A stretch of 55,585 nt of DNA, taken from NCBI GenBank assembly GCA_016931995.1, contig JAFGDS010000018.1, positions 1-55,585 of the forward strand. Reading direction: 5' to 3'. Within the stretch, counting starts at the first letter, position 1. Each line of letters begins with the position of its first letter. The notes under the pieces were generated by a model. It was not told the origin of the DNA. It was given only the letters and a program-made list of their open reading frames with translations, and did no database searches. The DNA comes from Pirellulales bacterium. Lineage in GTDB: Bacteria; Planctomycetota; Planctomycetia; Pirellulales; Thermoguttaceae. Shown here one piece after another: positions 25,191 through 34,767 of this stretch. Made by a program: the position numbers and the translations under genes.

Positions 25191-26116
25191 GGCGAGGTTT
25201 CCCCGGTCAGACTCCTCCCGCGGTGCGCGGCCCGCGGTCGGGCCGTCTTCCGCCACGTCCCCGCCGCGAGCACAAAACAGGCCAAGAGGAGCGACTCGCC
25301 CGCCGTCGGCTCGGGAATAACCACGCGCCGTTCTCCCTCGGCTTCGTCCACGGACCAGTTGGCGGCGAGGATCGCCAGATCGAGATCGTCGACGCAGCCG
25401 TCGGCGTTGAAGTCGCCATCGGTCCACTGGGCGCCGGACAATTGGCCCCAATGATGGGCAAGGGCCGCCGCGTCCAGGGCACCCACCTGTCCGTCGCGAT
25501 CGGCGTCGCCCGGCCACGGGGCGACGAGCGTCGTCGAGAGCAGGAGCGACCAGCCGAGGAGTTGCCCTCCTTCGCTGTCCGGCCAGTTGTCTACGATACG
25601 GAACTGCCAGACGCCGGCGGCGGCGAGACCGTCAAACTCGCTGAGATTGCGGCTCGCGCCCCCTTGCGGCAAGGACGTCGGCTGATACGTGCCCGACGCG
25701 AAGGGCGCCGAGGCGGCGTTGATCGGTTGGTCGGCCTCGTCGTCGAACACGATAGACGGGAGGTTCTGCGTACCGGGTCCGTGCTGATGAAAAAGATGCA
25801 CCTGGCGGCCGTCTCTGACCAGGAAGATGTCCAGGTCGCCGACGTCCTGGTGCGCAATATCGACGAAGACGTTGACGTCGGCGACGATGCCGGATAGGTC
25901 GCAACTCACGGTCGACATCGTGGTCAAAGCGATTTCCGGGATGGTGCGCGGCAGATCGGTTGCAGTCAATTCGATCGACTCGCCGGCGGCCGTGCCGGCA
26001 GTCGCCACGACGAGCAGCCACCCCAGCCACCGGATCACGATCGACAGGGTCCGCCGCGCGATTGGGATTGGCTGGTGATCCGCAACCCAACGCAGGGAGA
26101 TGAGTGAGCACGTCAT
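25187..26116 (-). CDS. P-domain, dockerin-like, PEP-CTERM exported protein
   Basis: A 309-residue secreted protein. After a basic N-region comes a signal peptide (LSIVIRWLGWLLVVATAGTA), then a jelly-roll domain of the proprotein-convertase P-domain type (VNVFVDIAHQDVGDLDIFLV, GVWQFRIVDNWPDSEGG). Two dockerin-like calcium loops follow (GDADRDGQVGALDAAALAHH and GDFNADGCVDDLDLAILAAN), then a C-terminal PEP-CTERM sorting signal: PEP in VIPEPTAGE, a hydrophobic span and a basic tail (WRKTARPR). PEP-CTERM proteins are processed by an exosortase. ATG 26116 has GGGGGA seven nt upstream; an alternative GTG at 26152 would overlap the PilM-like stop as GTGA. Its stop overlaps the next gene's start. Confidence 0.82.
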   Translation of the reverse strand: MTCSLISLRWVADHQPIPIARRTLSIVIRWLGWLLVVATAGTAAGESIELTATDLPRTIPEIALTTMSTVSCDLSGIVADVNVFVDIAHQDVGDLDIFLVRDGRQVHLFHQHGPGTQNLPSIVFDDEADQPINAASAPFASGTYQPTSLPQGGASRNLSEFDGLAAAGVWQFRIVDNWPDSEGGQLLGWSLLLSTTLVAPWPGDADRDGQVGALDAAALAHHWGQLSGAQWTDGDFNADGCVDDLDLAILAANWSVDEAEGERRVVIPEPTAGESLLLACFVLAAGTWRKTARPRAAHRGRSLTGETSP

Positions 26117-26148
26117 GGAGCGTCCCCCGGAATTCGAAGGTTTGTCGT

Positions 26149-28392
26149 TCACGCGTCAGAGTTCGTGGTCCGTCCGTTTTGCAGGCGTCGCAAGAGGCCG
26201 TGTACCTGGAGACCGCCGCCGACGCCGGCAATCCGGACGACTTCGTGCGTCCGGTGGGCGTTGGCAAACAGTAGCAGCGAACGTTCGACCTCGGCGGCCA
26301 ATTTGTCAAAAAGTGGATCGAGCGCCTCGTAGACGGCCACAAGGTCCTTAGCCGTGGTCGGATTGCGTTTGAGTTGCTCCGCCTGCGCGAAGGGAAGGCG
26401 GAAACACTGCGCCAGCGCCCGGGTGAATCGATCCCCGCCCAACCCGCCGGTATTGCTCCACACCAGGCCCGGCGCCCGTACGATCAGACTGGTGGCGTCG
26501 CTTCCGACGTCGAGAACGGCCTGGGCCGGCGCGGGCCGACCCTCCCCCGAGGACTTGTCGGTGGCCGGCTCACCTTGGCCTTCGAAGCCGAAGAAGTTGT
26601 ACAGGGCCAGAGAGTCGCTTTGGATCACCTGGGGATGCACGCCCAACTCCGTGAAGACGGCCAGCCGCTGCTGAAGGTAGTTCCGTTTCGCCGCCGCGAG
26701 GAAGACGCGGGACGACCGCTCCTCGGTCGCGACGGGGCGATCGAGCGGTTGGTGTTGCCAGATCAAGTCCTCCAAGGCACAGGGGAATTGGTGACGGGCT
26801 TCCAGCGCGATGGCCGACGTCGCCTGCGAGCCTCGCAACGGCGGCATGTCCATCGCGCGATACAGGGCGTGGCGGCCGGGGAACCCGATGCACACGCGAT
26901 CCGTTCCGAGGACGTGTCGCTGGAGAAACTGCGCAATCGTGTCACGGATGCACTGTAGCTTCTCGGCGGCGTCGGCGGTTTGGCCAAGCGGTTTGGCGTG
27001 TTCGATCAGATCGCATCGGCCGATCGCGACGCGGCCGTCTTTGCCCGACACGTCGAGCTTCACGGCCTTCAGCCCGCTGGCGCCGAGATCGATTCCCCAA
27101 GCGGTTGTAACGGGCCGCAACCGCGGCGGGCCAACCCAGCGGGCTAGGCGTCCGCGGGCGTCGTGGGGCATCAGATTGACCGAGAGGGAGCCTTTGCCAA
27201 GCCCCTGAAGGGCCAATCCCGCGGCCACCCAAAATCGGGCAGAGTATTGCCGGAGCAGGCCGCGGACCTCGGCGTCGCCGACGCCGATCCGGCCGAGGCC
27301 AGTGGCCCAGTCCACGGGACAGCCCAACGCCGGGTCGGCGGGCGGCGTCTGCCACGCGGGAAATTCGAGAGCGTCGCTTTGCAGGAATCGCTGCGCCCGC
27401 TGGCGCACCGTCGCGGCCACTTGCGTCAGGCGGGCGTCCTGCGGCCGTTGACTTGCCAGGCGTTGGGCCACAAGCGGCAGGATCGGATCCACGACGGTCG
27501 CCGTCTTGAGATCCTCCAACAACCACGCCACCTCGGCCACGTGCGCCCGCAGCTCCTCGGTTTCGCCCGTGGCCGCCACGTCGGGGATCGCCTGAAGCGC
27601 TCGGTGCGCCTCGCGATAGCGGCACTGCTCCAAGTACTGTCTGCCCGCCGTAAGAAGGCTCCGGCCCAATTGCGACGCCCGGCGGGTGGCCGCGGGATGG
27701 GACGGCGCGAGGGTCAGGAGCCGCTGCACGTTGCGGGCGTCGGCGAGCGACACCCGGCCGTCCGGCGCACTGGCCAACGTCCGTTCCAGCGACGCTACCT
27801 CGTGGCGGGCGTCGTCGGCGCGCTCGTAGAGCCGGCGCAGCGGTTCGTCGCGGAGTCCGACGGGCAGGCTCTCGATCAAGCGGACCGCCTGTTCGTAGCG
27901 CGCCCTTTCGACAAAGGCCTCGGCGCGAGAGAGCACGTCCGTGGCCCGGGCGCGTCCCCGCTCGTGCTCTTCGGCCAGGCTGCGGATCAACTCGCCGGCG
28001 CGTTCGGCCAACTGGCCGTTTCGCGATCCGTTCTCCTGGCGGAGCGTCTGGAGCAGGCCGATGGCCTCCTCGTGGCGTCCTTCTCCGCGAAGCTGATCGG
28101 CCCGTTCAAAGACTTCTTCGAGTCGGCGCCGCCGTTGGGCCAGCACGTCGTCCCTTTTCGCCCCGCACGCCCCGCAGAACGCCTGGCCGACGGGGCCCGT
28201 TTCATTGCAGTTCGGACAGGGTTCCCACAGCGCGGCGCCGCAGTGGGTGCAAAACCTCTGCTCGGCGGCGTGGGGCTGCTGGCACCGGTCGCAGTGCAGC
28301 AGGGCATGATCCGGCGTGGCTCCTTCCGAATCGGTCGAATCGCCCGCTCGGTTGCCGCCGAGACCCGCGTGATTGGCTGCGGTCTTGATCAT
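26149..28392 (-). CDS. zinc-ribbon/PilM-like fusion protein
   Basis: A 747-residue cytoplasmic protein. Residues 34-76 form two zinc ribbons with eight cysteines (C34/C37/C48/C51 and C59/C62/C73/C76). A 300-residue helical region of TPR-like character follows (ERADQLRGEGRHEEAIGLL). From about residue 430 there is a PilM-type actin-like ATPase: AWGIDLGASGLKAVKLD (phosphate 1), VCIGFPGRHALYRAMDMPPL, VFLAAAKRNYLQQRL, VLDVGSDATSLIV (phosphate 2) and IAGVGGGLQVHGLL. PilM anchors type IV pilus assembly by binding PilN at the inner membrane. Oddly, FWVAAGLALQGLGKGSLSVN LMP, which resembles the end of PilM plus the start of PilN, comes before the PilM domain. No pilB, pilC or pilQ is in the window. 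It is 16 nt after the DUF1573 gene. Confidence 0.85.
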   Translation of the reverse strand: MIKTAANHAGLGGNRAGDSTDSEGATPDHALLHCDRCQQPHAAEQRFCTHCGAALWEPCPNCNETGPVGQAFCGACGAKRDDVLAQRRRRLEEVFERADQLRGEGRHEEAIGLLQTLRQENGSRNGQLAERAGELIRSLAEEHERGRARATDVLSRAEAFVERARYEQAVRLIESLPVGLRDEPLRRLYERADDARHEVASLERTLASAPDGRVSLADARNVQRLLTLAPSHPAATRRASQLGRSLLTAGRQYLEQCRYREAHRALQAIPDVAATGETEELRAHVAEVAWLLEDLKTATVVDPILPLVAQRLASQRPQDARLTQVAATVRQRAQRFLQSDALEFPAWQTPPADPALGCPVDWATGLGRIGVGDAEVRGLLRQYSARFWVAAGLALQGLGKGSLSVNLMPHDARGRLARWVGPPRLRPVTTAWGIDLGASGLKAVKLDVSGKDGRVAIGRCDLIEHAKPLGQTADAAEKLQCIRDTIAQFLQRHVLGTDRVCIGFPGRHALYRAMDMPPLRGSQATSAIALEARHQFPCALEDLIWQHQPLDRPVATEERSSRVFLAAAKRNYLQQRLAVFTELGVHPQVIQSDSLALYNFFGFEGQGEPATDKSSGEGRPAPAQAVLDVGSDATSLIVRAPGLVWSNTGGLGGDRFTRALAQCFRLPFAQAEQLKRNPTTAKDLVAVYEALDPLFDKLAAEVERSLLLFANAHRTHEVVRIAGVGGGLQVHGLLRRLQNGRTTNSDA

Positions 28393-28408
28393 TGCTGTTC
28401 ACAAGGGG

Positions 28409-29584
28409 TTATCGTGGGGACGGTCCCGCGTCCGCGTCGAGAATGGCAAAATCGACGTCGAAGCCCAACATGGGCAGGTCGGGGTGATCCGTCAGGAGGC
28501 GCACGGCGCCCTTGTTCGATCCCATGTGGTTGCCCGCCGGGGCGCCGGCCGGGATCTCCACGTCGAGGTGGATGAGCCCCGCTCGGGCGGCGCCGCCGCC
28601 TTGCGGCAACACGCGGGCCCGCAGAAAGTCCGGCTCCGTCTCGATCGAGCGTATCGCGACCGGAGCGTGGACGTCCCGCATCCGGAGCACCACGCGCTCG
28701 CGGACCGGCGCGCCGCCGTGGACCACCCCCAGTTTGAGCGCGCCGCGGCCGTCGATCTTTCGACCGAAGAGCGATACGTTCTGTCGGGTAGTTCCGCTCA
28801 ATACGATTTGGAGTGACCGCGGCGACTGCGGTTTGTCTGCCGGAGCGGCCCGAAGGTGAATCGTCGCGTAGAACCGCGCGTCGGTCGACCCGATCGCGCC
28901 GGCCGGTACGGTTAGCTTCACAAGGTATCCGCAGCGGGCGTCGAGCTCGTCCAGTCGTCCGGCCGGCGCCGGCGCGACCTCCCATTGGACGCGGTCCAAG
29001 GAGGGTTCTATCCCCTCGATCGCAAAGCTGTCCCACGTCTGGGAGAACACGACGACTTCGGCCGTGGCCGCCTTCGACGAGCACAGGTCCGTCCACGTTA
29101 CCCGCGGCGGATCGCTCCCCAGAAACGTCCGGATTACGCCGCGAACCTCGAAGGCCAGCGCGGGCTGGTTTGGGTCGTTCGTTTCGATCTCCACGCGGTC
29201 GGCAAACGATCCGCTCCGATCGCGCGCGTGCGCGACAATCCGGACCTCCGTACTCTGGTTGGGCTTGAGCACGCGCGCGGGCAGTTGGCTGACGACGCAC
29301 TTGCAGGACGATTCCCGGCTGCGGAGCGTCAGGGCGGCGGCGCCCGCGTTGCGAATCACAAACGTGTGCTCGCAGTCCTGATCCGCGTCGACCACGCCGA
29401 AATCGTGGACGGCGTGATTGACCACCGCCCGGGGCGCTCCCGCCGACGCGCCGGGCTGCGCGTCGTTGCCCGGCTGCGCGTCGGCGGCCGGTTCCGCGCC
29501 GGTCCGAAGGACGGCCATCCCGATGGGCAAGGCGCCGCCCAGCAGGGCAACTCCCACGGCGATGGCAACCGATCGGCCGATCAT
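28409..29584 (-). CDS. DUF1573 domain exported protein
   Basis: A 391-residue protein with an N-terminal hydrophobic signal (SVAIAVGVALLGGALPIGMA) and a DUF1573 domain from about residue 55: HAVHDFGVVDADQDCEHTF, then NAGAAALTLR and SSCKCVV. DUF1573 is an immunoglobulin-like, ASH/MSP-related fold common in exported proteins of Planctomycetota and Bacteroidota, thought to mediate protein binding. A second beta-rich half has repeated PxFLRARVLP- and GNHMGSNKGAVRL-type strands, probably one or two further Ig-like domains. It is the first gene of the coupled four-gene operon running to 24576. No good ribosome-binding site before ATG 29584. Confidence 0.82.
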   Translation of the reverse strand: MIGRSVAIAVGVALLGGALPIGMAVLRTGAEPAADAQPGNDAQPGASAGAPRAVVNHAVHDFGVVDADQDCEHTFVIRNAGAAALTLRSRESSCKCVVSQLPARVLKPNQSTEVRIVAHARDRSGSFADRVEIETNDPNQPALAFEVRGVIRTFLGSDPPRVTWTDLCSSKAATAEVVVFSQTWDSFAIEGIEPSLDRVQWEVAPAPAGRLDELDARCGYLVKLTVPAGAIGSTDARFYATIHLRAAPADKPQSPRSLQIVLSGTTRQNVSLFGRKIDGRGALKLGVVHGGAPVRERVVLRMRDVHAPVAIRSIETEPDFLRARVLPQGGGAARAGLIHLDVEIPAGAPAGNHMGSNKGAVRLLTDHPDLPMLGFDVDFAILDADAGPSPR

Positions 29585-29650
29585 GTCAGAGAGGATGGTT
29601 TGAGATTGTTCAATACGACCGTGTCTTTTTCGGAAGCTCCCTCACGCCCG

Positions 29651-29726
29651 ACCCCTCTCCCGCGCGTCGGGAGAGGGGAGGGACGAGAGAAGATAATCGC
29701 AGGCGAGGAAGGGGCTCCTCGCCTGC
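29651..29726. repeat. family C hairpin and an 11-bp GC hairpin
   Basis: CCCCTCTCCCG with CGGGAGAGGGG (29652-29678) is a family C copy. It is followed by GCAGGCGAGGA (29699-29709) pairing with TCCTCGCCTGC (29716-29726), an 11-bp perfect stem with a 6-nt loop. They lie between the DUF1559 gene and the DUF1573 gene on the same strand and may terminate or attenuate readthrough into the PilM cluster. Confidence 0.7.
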
Positions 29727-29823
29727 GCGGGTCTGGGCGGACTCGTGAGGTGCAAAACCAAGCTTTTGTAGTTCCCCCCAGATGCCTTCCCGTTGCCGAC
29801 GAGTCGGGAGCGGATGCGTGGGC

Positions 29824-31107
29824 TTAGAAACTCGTCTCCAGGTCAACGGGCTTGCTCTTGCCGGCGTCCAGGAACACGCCGCAGTAGATACGGGCTTCGT
29901 GCAGTTCCTTGGCGCCGCTGCGATAGCCGATCTGCTGATACTGCTCCTCGGTCAACCCACGCGGGATGGGGAAGCCGGGGTTCAGGTAGCCGTCGCCGTC
30001 CGTGTCGACAAACGTCTTCACGCTGCCGTCGGCCATGAGGATATTGCACGTTCCGTTGTGCAGCGCGGCCCAGTCGCGGGTGTCCTGGAGCCATCCGCCG
30101 CCGGCCGTGTCGGCGTCCGGGCAGCCGCCCAAGCCGCCCTCGCACGCGATCTGGTTGGTCACGTCGGTGCCACCTTCGATGAGGACGACGCCGGCGCCGT
30201 TGAACTGAGCGGGACCGTCGTTGAAGGCCTCCGTCAGTCGTTCGCCCTGCTCGATGTAGACCTCGGGTGTTTCGTTGGGTGAAGCGCTAAGGCCGACCGA
30301 ACTCATCCATCCGGACGCCGCGGCGTTCTTGGCGATGGTGGTGGTCAGGATGGCCTCGCTCGGGTCGCCCGGTCCGCCGTCGCCCAGAAGGGGCACATTG
30401 GAGCTCGGAACACTCGATGACTCGAGCAACCGCACCGTGAGCGGGCCGCGGGTTTGATCCAGTCCCTTCGCGTTGCCGCTACCGGTGATGAAGGTCGTCA
30501 CGCCGGAACCGTCGTTGTTGAGCTTCAGCGCCGAGCGAACGAGATACCAACTGGCGACATAGTTCGTGTTGTAGCCCTTTTCGACAAAAGCCCGAGCGAG
30601 GAAGTCGGCCCGTTCGGGGGTATCCTCGGACGTTCCCGCGAAATACCCGGAGTACCCGCCGCCGCCGGTGCCCGTCGCGCCAAGACCGCATGCGCCGTCG
30701 GCCAGGCGCGCCGGCGGGCAGCCGTTCTTCCCGTTGGTCGTCGTGGTTCCGCCGACCAGGTCGTTCCACTTTTCGGGGCCGCGCAGCGGGTTGGTGGAGC
30801 ACAAGAGCTTGCCCGGCTCGCACACGCCCGTGTTCACCAGGTCGGCCACCCAACCCCACGTGTCCGGGCAGCCGTCGCGACGCCAGTCGAACGCGCCCGT
30901 GCAAAGGCGTCCTTCGGGGTCGCGATCGGAGAACATCATCAATCCGACGCCCATCTGGCGAAGGTTGCTCTTGCACTGCGTGCTCCGCGCCGCCTCGCGC
31001 GCGGCGACCAACGCCGGCAGCAAAAGCGCCACGAGCAGTCCGATCACCGCGATCACCACCAACATTTCGACAAGGGTAAAACCTTGTCGGACCAGTCTCG
31101 TCTTCAT
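29824..31107 (-). CDS. DUF1559 prepilin-like exported protein
   Basis: A 427-residue protein. The N-terminus is a type IV prepilin signal, [19 protein letters not shown], with cleavage expected after Gly9 by a prepilin peptidase, leaving a hydrophobic helix and then [20 protein letters not shown], the usual DUF1559 continuation. The C-terminal half has the DUF1559 marker [20 protein letters not shown]. This family is greatly expanded in Planctomycetota and is thought to form pseudopilin-like surface or periplasmic structures; no function is established. ATG 31107 follows GGAG by eight nt. It is followed after 239 nt by the PilM-like operon and preceded by a paralogue, which argues that the group belongs together. 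Confidence 0.9.
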   Translation of the reverse strand: MKTRLVRQGFTLVEMLVVIAVIGLLVALLLPALVAAREAARSTQCKSNLRQMGVGLMMFSDRDPEGRLCTGAFDWRRDGCPDTWGWVADLVNTGVCEPGKLLCSTNPLRGPEKWNDLVGGTTTTNGKNGCPPARLADGACGLGATGTGGGGYSGYFAGTSEDTPERADFLARAFVEKGYNTNYVASWYLVRSALKLNNDGSGVTTFITGSGNAKGLDQTRGPLTVRLLESSSVPSSNVPLLGDGGPGDPSEAILTTTIAKNAAASGWMSSVGLSASPNETPEVYIEQGERLTEAFNDGPAQFNGAGVVLIEGGTDVTNQIACEGGLGGCPDADTAGGGWLQDTRDWAALHNGTCNILMADGSVKTFVDTDGDGYLNPGFPIPRGLTEEQYQQIGYRSGAKELHEARIYCGVFLDAGKSKPVDLETSF

Positions 31108-31233
31108 CACGTCTTCTCCCATTGTGAATTACTTCTCTTGTGATGCGCCACGGTCACAACGGCCGTGGACTTCCATTCGTTCTCGATGTGACACGCCGCA
31201 ACACGTACTTCCGGGCGACACCTCCTTTCCCTG

Positions 31234-32346
31234 CTATTGACGTCCCAATGTCCAGCGACTGGCAACCTCTTCCGGGGGCAGCTCGACTTCGTCGTTGGCG
31301 AAGCCGTTGTCCGCCGTGGCCTCGAATCCGTTGTTCAAGAGACCGTCATCGTTTTTGTCTAGATAGCCTCGCACGCTGCCGTCGGCGAACAGAATATTGC
31401 ACGCGCCGCGATGCACGGGCGCGAAGCCGCGATAGTCTTGGAGAGTGTCCTCCCACGCCGCCCACCAGCCCGACGGACCCGTGCGCGGCGTGCCCGCCGA
31501 GAACGTCGGTGCGTCCATCGACGGATTCGCGACTGGTCCAGCCGTGAACGGCGCGGCCAACGGCGTGCCGGGAGCGTGGGGGCCCACGGCTTGCGTCAAC
31601 TCGCCTCCCCACCCTCCGCAAGCCAAAAGCGGGACGAAGCTCGAGGCGGATTTCGCCGGTTTGTCGGCCAGCCCCTGCGAAAGCGGCCCGAAGGTGCATT
31701 GGCGGGACAGAAGGGACTTGCCCCCGCCGGACGCCTTCTCGACGAGATTCCCGCTGCCGTCCAGCGCCACGCCCGAGCGGACCAAATACCAACTCGCGGT
31801 GTAGTTCGTGTTGAAATGTTGTTTGAAGACGGATTCTTCGACCAGCGCCCGTCGCGAGTCGCTCCCCGGCGCAAGCGATTCCTCGACGATTTGCCGACAG
31901 GGACTTACTTCGAGCGTCCCGTCGGGGCGCGTGGCGGGGGCACGGCCCTTTAGGTCGACAAAGCTTGGCACGGAAGTCACGTCAAGGTCCAATAGGTCGT
32001 TGTATGTCGCGCCGAGTCGGCATTCGTTCGACGGGCACAGCATCTTGCCGGCCGGAATCCCCGCCTTGACCAAGTCGGCCACCCAGCCGATTTCCGTCAC
32101 GCACCCGTCCCGCTTCCAGTCGAACGCCCCGGAACAAAGCACCCCGTGGAATTGGGCATGGGACTGCAGTCCCACGCCGAACTGGCGAAGATTACTCTGG
32201 CAATTTGCCGCTCGGCTCGCCTCGCGGGCCGCATGCACGGCCGGCAGAAGCAGAGCGACGAGCAGCGTGATGATCGACACAACCACGAGCAATTCGATGA
32301 GAGTGACGCCTCGGCGATTCGCCTCCCGCATGTGTTGTTGGAACAT
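31234..32346 (-). CDS. DUF1559 prepilin-like exported protein, paralogue
   Basis: A 370-residue paralogue of the gene downstream. The prepilin signal reads [20 protein letters not shown] with cleavage expected after the Gly at residue 13, followed by [20 protein letters not shown]. Shared internal segments with the neighbour include [34 protein letters not shown] and [17 protein letters not shown], so the two arose by duplication. ATG 32346 has GGGGAGG four nt upstream, while the frame extends a further 26 codons without a ribosome-binding site. Likely first gene of the minus-strand group 32346-24576; T-rich and A-rich DNA at 32548-32585 upstream is a plausible promoter area. Confidence 0.9.
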   Translation of the reverse strand: MFQQHMREANRRGVTLIELLVVVSIITLLVALLLPAVHAAREASRAANCQSNLRQFGVGLQSHAQFHGVLCSGAFDWKRDGCVTEIGWVADLVKAGIPAGKMLCPSNECRLGATYNDLLDLDVTSVPSFVDLKGRAPATRPDGTLEVSPCRQIVEESLAPGSDSRRALVEESVFKQHFNTNYTASWYLVRSGVALDGSGNLVEKASGGGKSLLSRQCTFGPLSQGLADKPAKSASSFVPLLACGGWGGELTQAVGPHAPGTPLAAPFTAGPVANPSMDAPTFSAGTPRTGPSGWWAAWEDTLQDYRGFAPVHRGACNILFADGSVRGYLDKNDDGLLNNGFEATADNGFANDEVELPPEEVASRWTLGRQ

Positions 32347-32710
32347 GTGACCTCCCCGGTGATTCGCGACCGCTGACGCCGCGCTGCTGGGGGCAGAACC
32401 AGCCAGCGCGACCCCGCGTCGCATACCCCGAGGCTTGGACGAGCAAACCGTGCCGCCCGCGCCTCACACCCCCAGTGGCCCAGAGCAGACCTGACGCTCC
32501 GCCCGAAAACTGCCCCAGCCAACCGCGAATTTAGCCGAGCGTCGTTAGCAGTTTTTTCGAGTTTTGTTTCTTTTGTGTTAAAACCGTGGAGCCCCACACC
32601 GGCCGGATTGCGTGCTGGGCCCGACTCGGCTAGTTTCGCCAGAGTGGGGGCGCTGTGCGCAAGTCGTTGCGCCAAACAACTTGAATGGGAGAGCGTCACT
32701 ATGGACGAAT
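32347..32710. other. divergent promoter region, no gene
   Basis: Gap between the DUF1559 gene (minus) and the lipoprotein gene (plus). The stretch 32548-32585 is the most AT-rich in the neighbourhood (TTTTTTCGAGTTTTGTTTCT) and is the best place for a promoter or UP-like element. No coding frame or family motif is visible in the rest. Confidence 0.4.
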
Positions 32711-32778
32711 CAGCACTGGCAAAGCCAGTGGCACACGCATAAAGCCCCCCCTTGAGTGCCACTGGCTCTGCCAGTGCT
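32711..32778. repeat. family B pair in inverted orientation
   Basis: AGCACTGGCAAAGCCAGTGG (32712-32731) and GAGTGCCACTGGCTCTGCCA (32754-32773) are two complete copies in opposite orientation just upstream of the lipoprotein gene. The second creates an open in-frame ATG-less extension and a false start (translated SATGSASA) ahead of the real gene. Confidence 0.8.
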
Positions 32779-32802
32779 CCGTTCATGAAGCGAGGTGAAC
32801 CC

Positions 32803-34767
32803 ATGATGAAGTCGAAAGCTGTCGCCTGTCCTGCCGCAATTCGAGGACTCTGTTGCGCCGCGTGCGCCGCCGTGGTTCTTCTGGGCGTCGTCGGCTGCGG
32901 CTCCCGCGAGGTCGCCAGCCAGGAGAACGTCGACCAGATCAAGCAGATTCGCCGCCAACAACAGGCGAAGGAGGCCGAAGAGCACAAAAAGGACCTGGCC
33001 GAGAAACAGAAGATCAAGCAACAGAAAGACGCTGCAGCCGAACGACAGCGGCAGGAGCAACTCGCCCGCCAAACCCAGCGGGCGGCCCCTCGCCGTCCAT
33101 CGCGACCGGACGATGTTCGCCTTTGGCGCAAGCGGGATTTTCGCGACGCCCGCGCGCAAGCGGATCCGCGGCTCGTCCAGGCGGTTGGTTTCCTGGGCCG
33201 CGACTTCGTCGGGAAGGCAAATGCCGCGCGACTGTTGGGCGAAATCCTCTCGCCGCAGTTGCCGGGAGGCGGTTCGATGTCCACGTCGCGGGCAGCGTCC
33301 GCCTACGTCCGACCGGGAGCGGACGCCGCGACCGACGCCATCGTCCTGGCCCTGATCGAGAACGACACCACCTTGGCCCACGGCGCGCTGGAGGCAGTGG
33401 TCACTGCGTCCACCGACGGCGGCAGCCAGTCGGTCGCCCAGCGGGTGTTGCAGCGATTCGCCGAAGCGCCCGACCCGCGGACCGAACCGTTGCTCGTGCG
33501 TGCGCTGACCCAATCCTACGCCGCGCAGCCGTCGGCCACCGGCCGCGCGGATGCCCGGGACCGACAACAAGCTCGGCTGGCCGAGACCGCTCTTGCCCAC
33601 GGCGCCTCGGAATCGTTTCGCGAGGCGTTGGCCAAGTACGTTGTGGAGGCGGGCACGCCGTTGACGCTGCGGTCGCTCTACGGCGGTCTATTGGAGGAGC
33701 CCCGGGCGGAAAATCTGCCGGCGCAGATCGTTCTCTATCAAAGTGCGAACTACCCCGAGGTCTCCCGCGTGGGCCTCGAGAGCCAATGGGCGGCCTACGG
33801 CTCGGAAGCGGTTCGACGGACGCTGGGCTGCCCGGCCGATGTCCCGAACGTTCAGCGGCCAACGCGCGGGGGTTCATCGGGTCGGCGGGCCGTCGCGGCG
33901 CAGGCCGCCGTGGCCGATCCCCTGATCGTCGCGCGCGTCGCAAAACACCTCTGGAGCGAGCCGGCGACCGCGGCCATCGAGACGCGGCTGTACCGCGCCG
34001 CCTCCTTAAGGCAATCCGCGTCGACGGTCCTTCTGGCCGGCACGATCCCAAAGGACTCGACCCGACGGCGCTTGCACGACGCCCTCTCGCGCAACTGGCA
34101 GGACGGCCCGCAGCCGCTTCGCGACGCAGGCTTGGCCGACACAATCGCATGCGAGCCCGGCGTCTGGCTGGTGCTGAAGAGCTGCCGTTTCGCCCAGGCT
34201 AAGAATGAGGGCGCGAAGCGATCGCCGTCGGTTGGACGCCCTGACAAGAAAGACGCCGCCCCATCGGATCCCTGGCACGCGGCGGCCGGGGAACTGCTGC
34301 TGGCAACGTGCCGCCGACTGGAGAAGGCTGCCGAGCAACGGCGATTCCTGCTTGCCGGGGGTCAGGCGTCGTCAACCGCTGCGGTGCCCGCCGATTTCCC
34401 GCTCGAACTGCACGAGCAGGCGCGTCTGGTGGGCGAACTGCACGTCGCCTGGCCAGATGACGTCGCGGACGCCACGTCGGCCGGCGCGCCGGATCATACG
34501 AGGCTCTGGTACGCCCAATTCCACGAAACCGCCGTTCTGGATCGCGTCACAGCGCACTACCGTCGCCAAATGACATCGCCGCGGGTCCACACGGGCCCCC
34601 AGGGCGTTTGGCTGGAATGCCTCGAACCGGCCACGGATTCCCGGTTGGTTCGATCGATCGACGTGGTGATCCAAACGACGCCCTCGGCGCTGGCCGAGCC
34701 GGCCGACGGACGCCAGCGGCTGTCGATCGACGTCCTGACCGTCGAAATCCGCGCCCCGGCGGGATGA
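32803..34767 (+). CDS. lipoprotein of unknown family with coiled coil
   Basis: A 654-residue lipoprotein. The signal ends LLGVVGC with lipobox VVGC. Directly after it comes a highly charged coiled coil (about residues 40-95: QIKQIRRQQQAKEAEEHKKD, EKQKIKQQKDAAAERQRQEQ). The remaining 550 residues are helical and Ala-rich with repeated Arg/Ala/Leu units (DPRTEPLLVRALTQSY, DPLIVARVAKHLWS), suggesting HEAT-like repeats; no family is recognised. ATG 32803 is chosen because GCGAGGTG lies upstream; the frame is open to 32752 only because of a family B repeat. It is followed 321 nt later by a TadG-like gene on the same strand. Confidence 0.72.
   Translation: MMKSKAVACPAAIRGLCCAACAAVVLLGVVGCGSREVASQENVDQIKQIRRQQQAKEAEEHKKDLAEKQKIKQQKDAAAERQRQEQLARQTQRAAPRRPSRPDDVRLWRKRDFRDARAQADPRLVQAVGFLGRDFVGKANAARLLGEILSPQLPGGGSMSTSRAASAYVRPGADAATDAIVLALIENDTTLAHGALEAVVTASTDGGSQSVAQRVLQRFAEAPDPRTEPLLVRALTQSYAAQPSATGRADARDRQQARLAETALAHGASESFREALAKYVVEAGTPLTLRSLYGGLLEEPRAENLPAQIVLYQSANYPEVSRVGLESQWAAYGSEAVRRTLGCPADVPNVQRPTRGGSSGRRAVAAQAAVADPLIVARVAKHLWSEPATAAIETRLYRAASLRQSASTVLLAGTIPKDSTRRRLHDALSRNWQDGPQPLRDAGLADTIACEPGVWLVLKSCRFAQAKNEGAKRSPSVGRPDKKDAAPSDPWHAAAGELLLATCRRLEKAAEQRRFLLAGGQASSTAAVPADFPLELHEQARLVGELHVAWPDDVADATSAGAPDHTRLWYAQFHETAVLDRVTAHYRRQMTSPRVHTGPQGVWLECLEPATDSRLVRSIDVVIQTTPSALAEPADGRQRLSIDVLTVEIRAPAG

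Noticed and set aside
32752-32802. In-frame upstream start for the lipoprotein gene
   Set aside because: These codons are a family B repeat; the lipoprotein signal and ribosome site both point to 32803.
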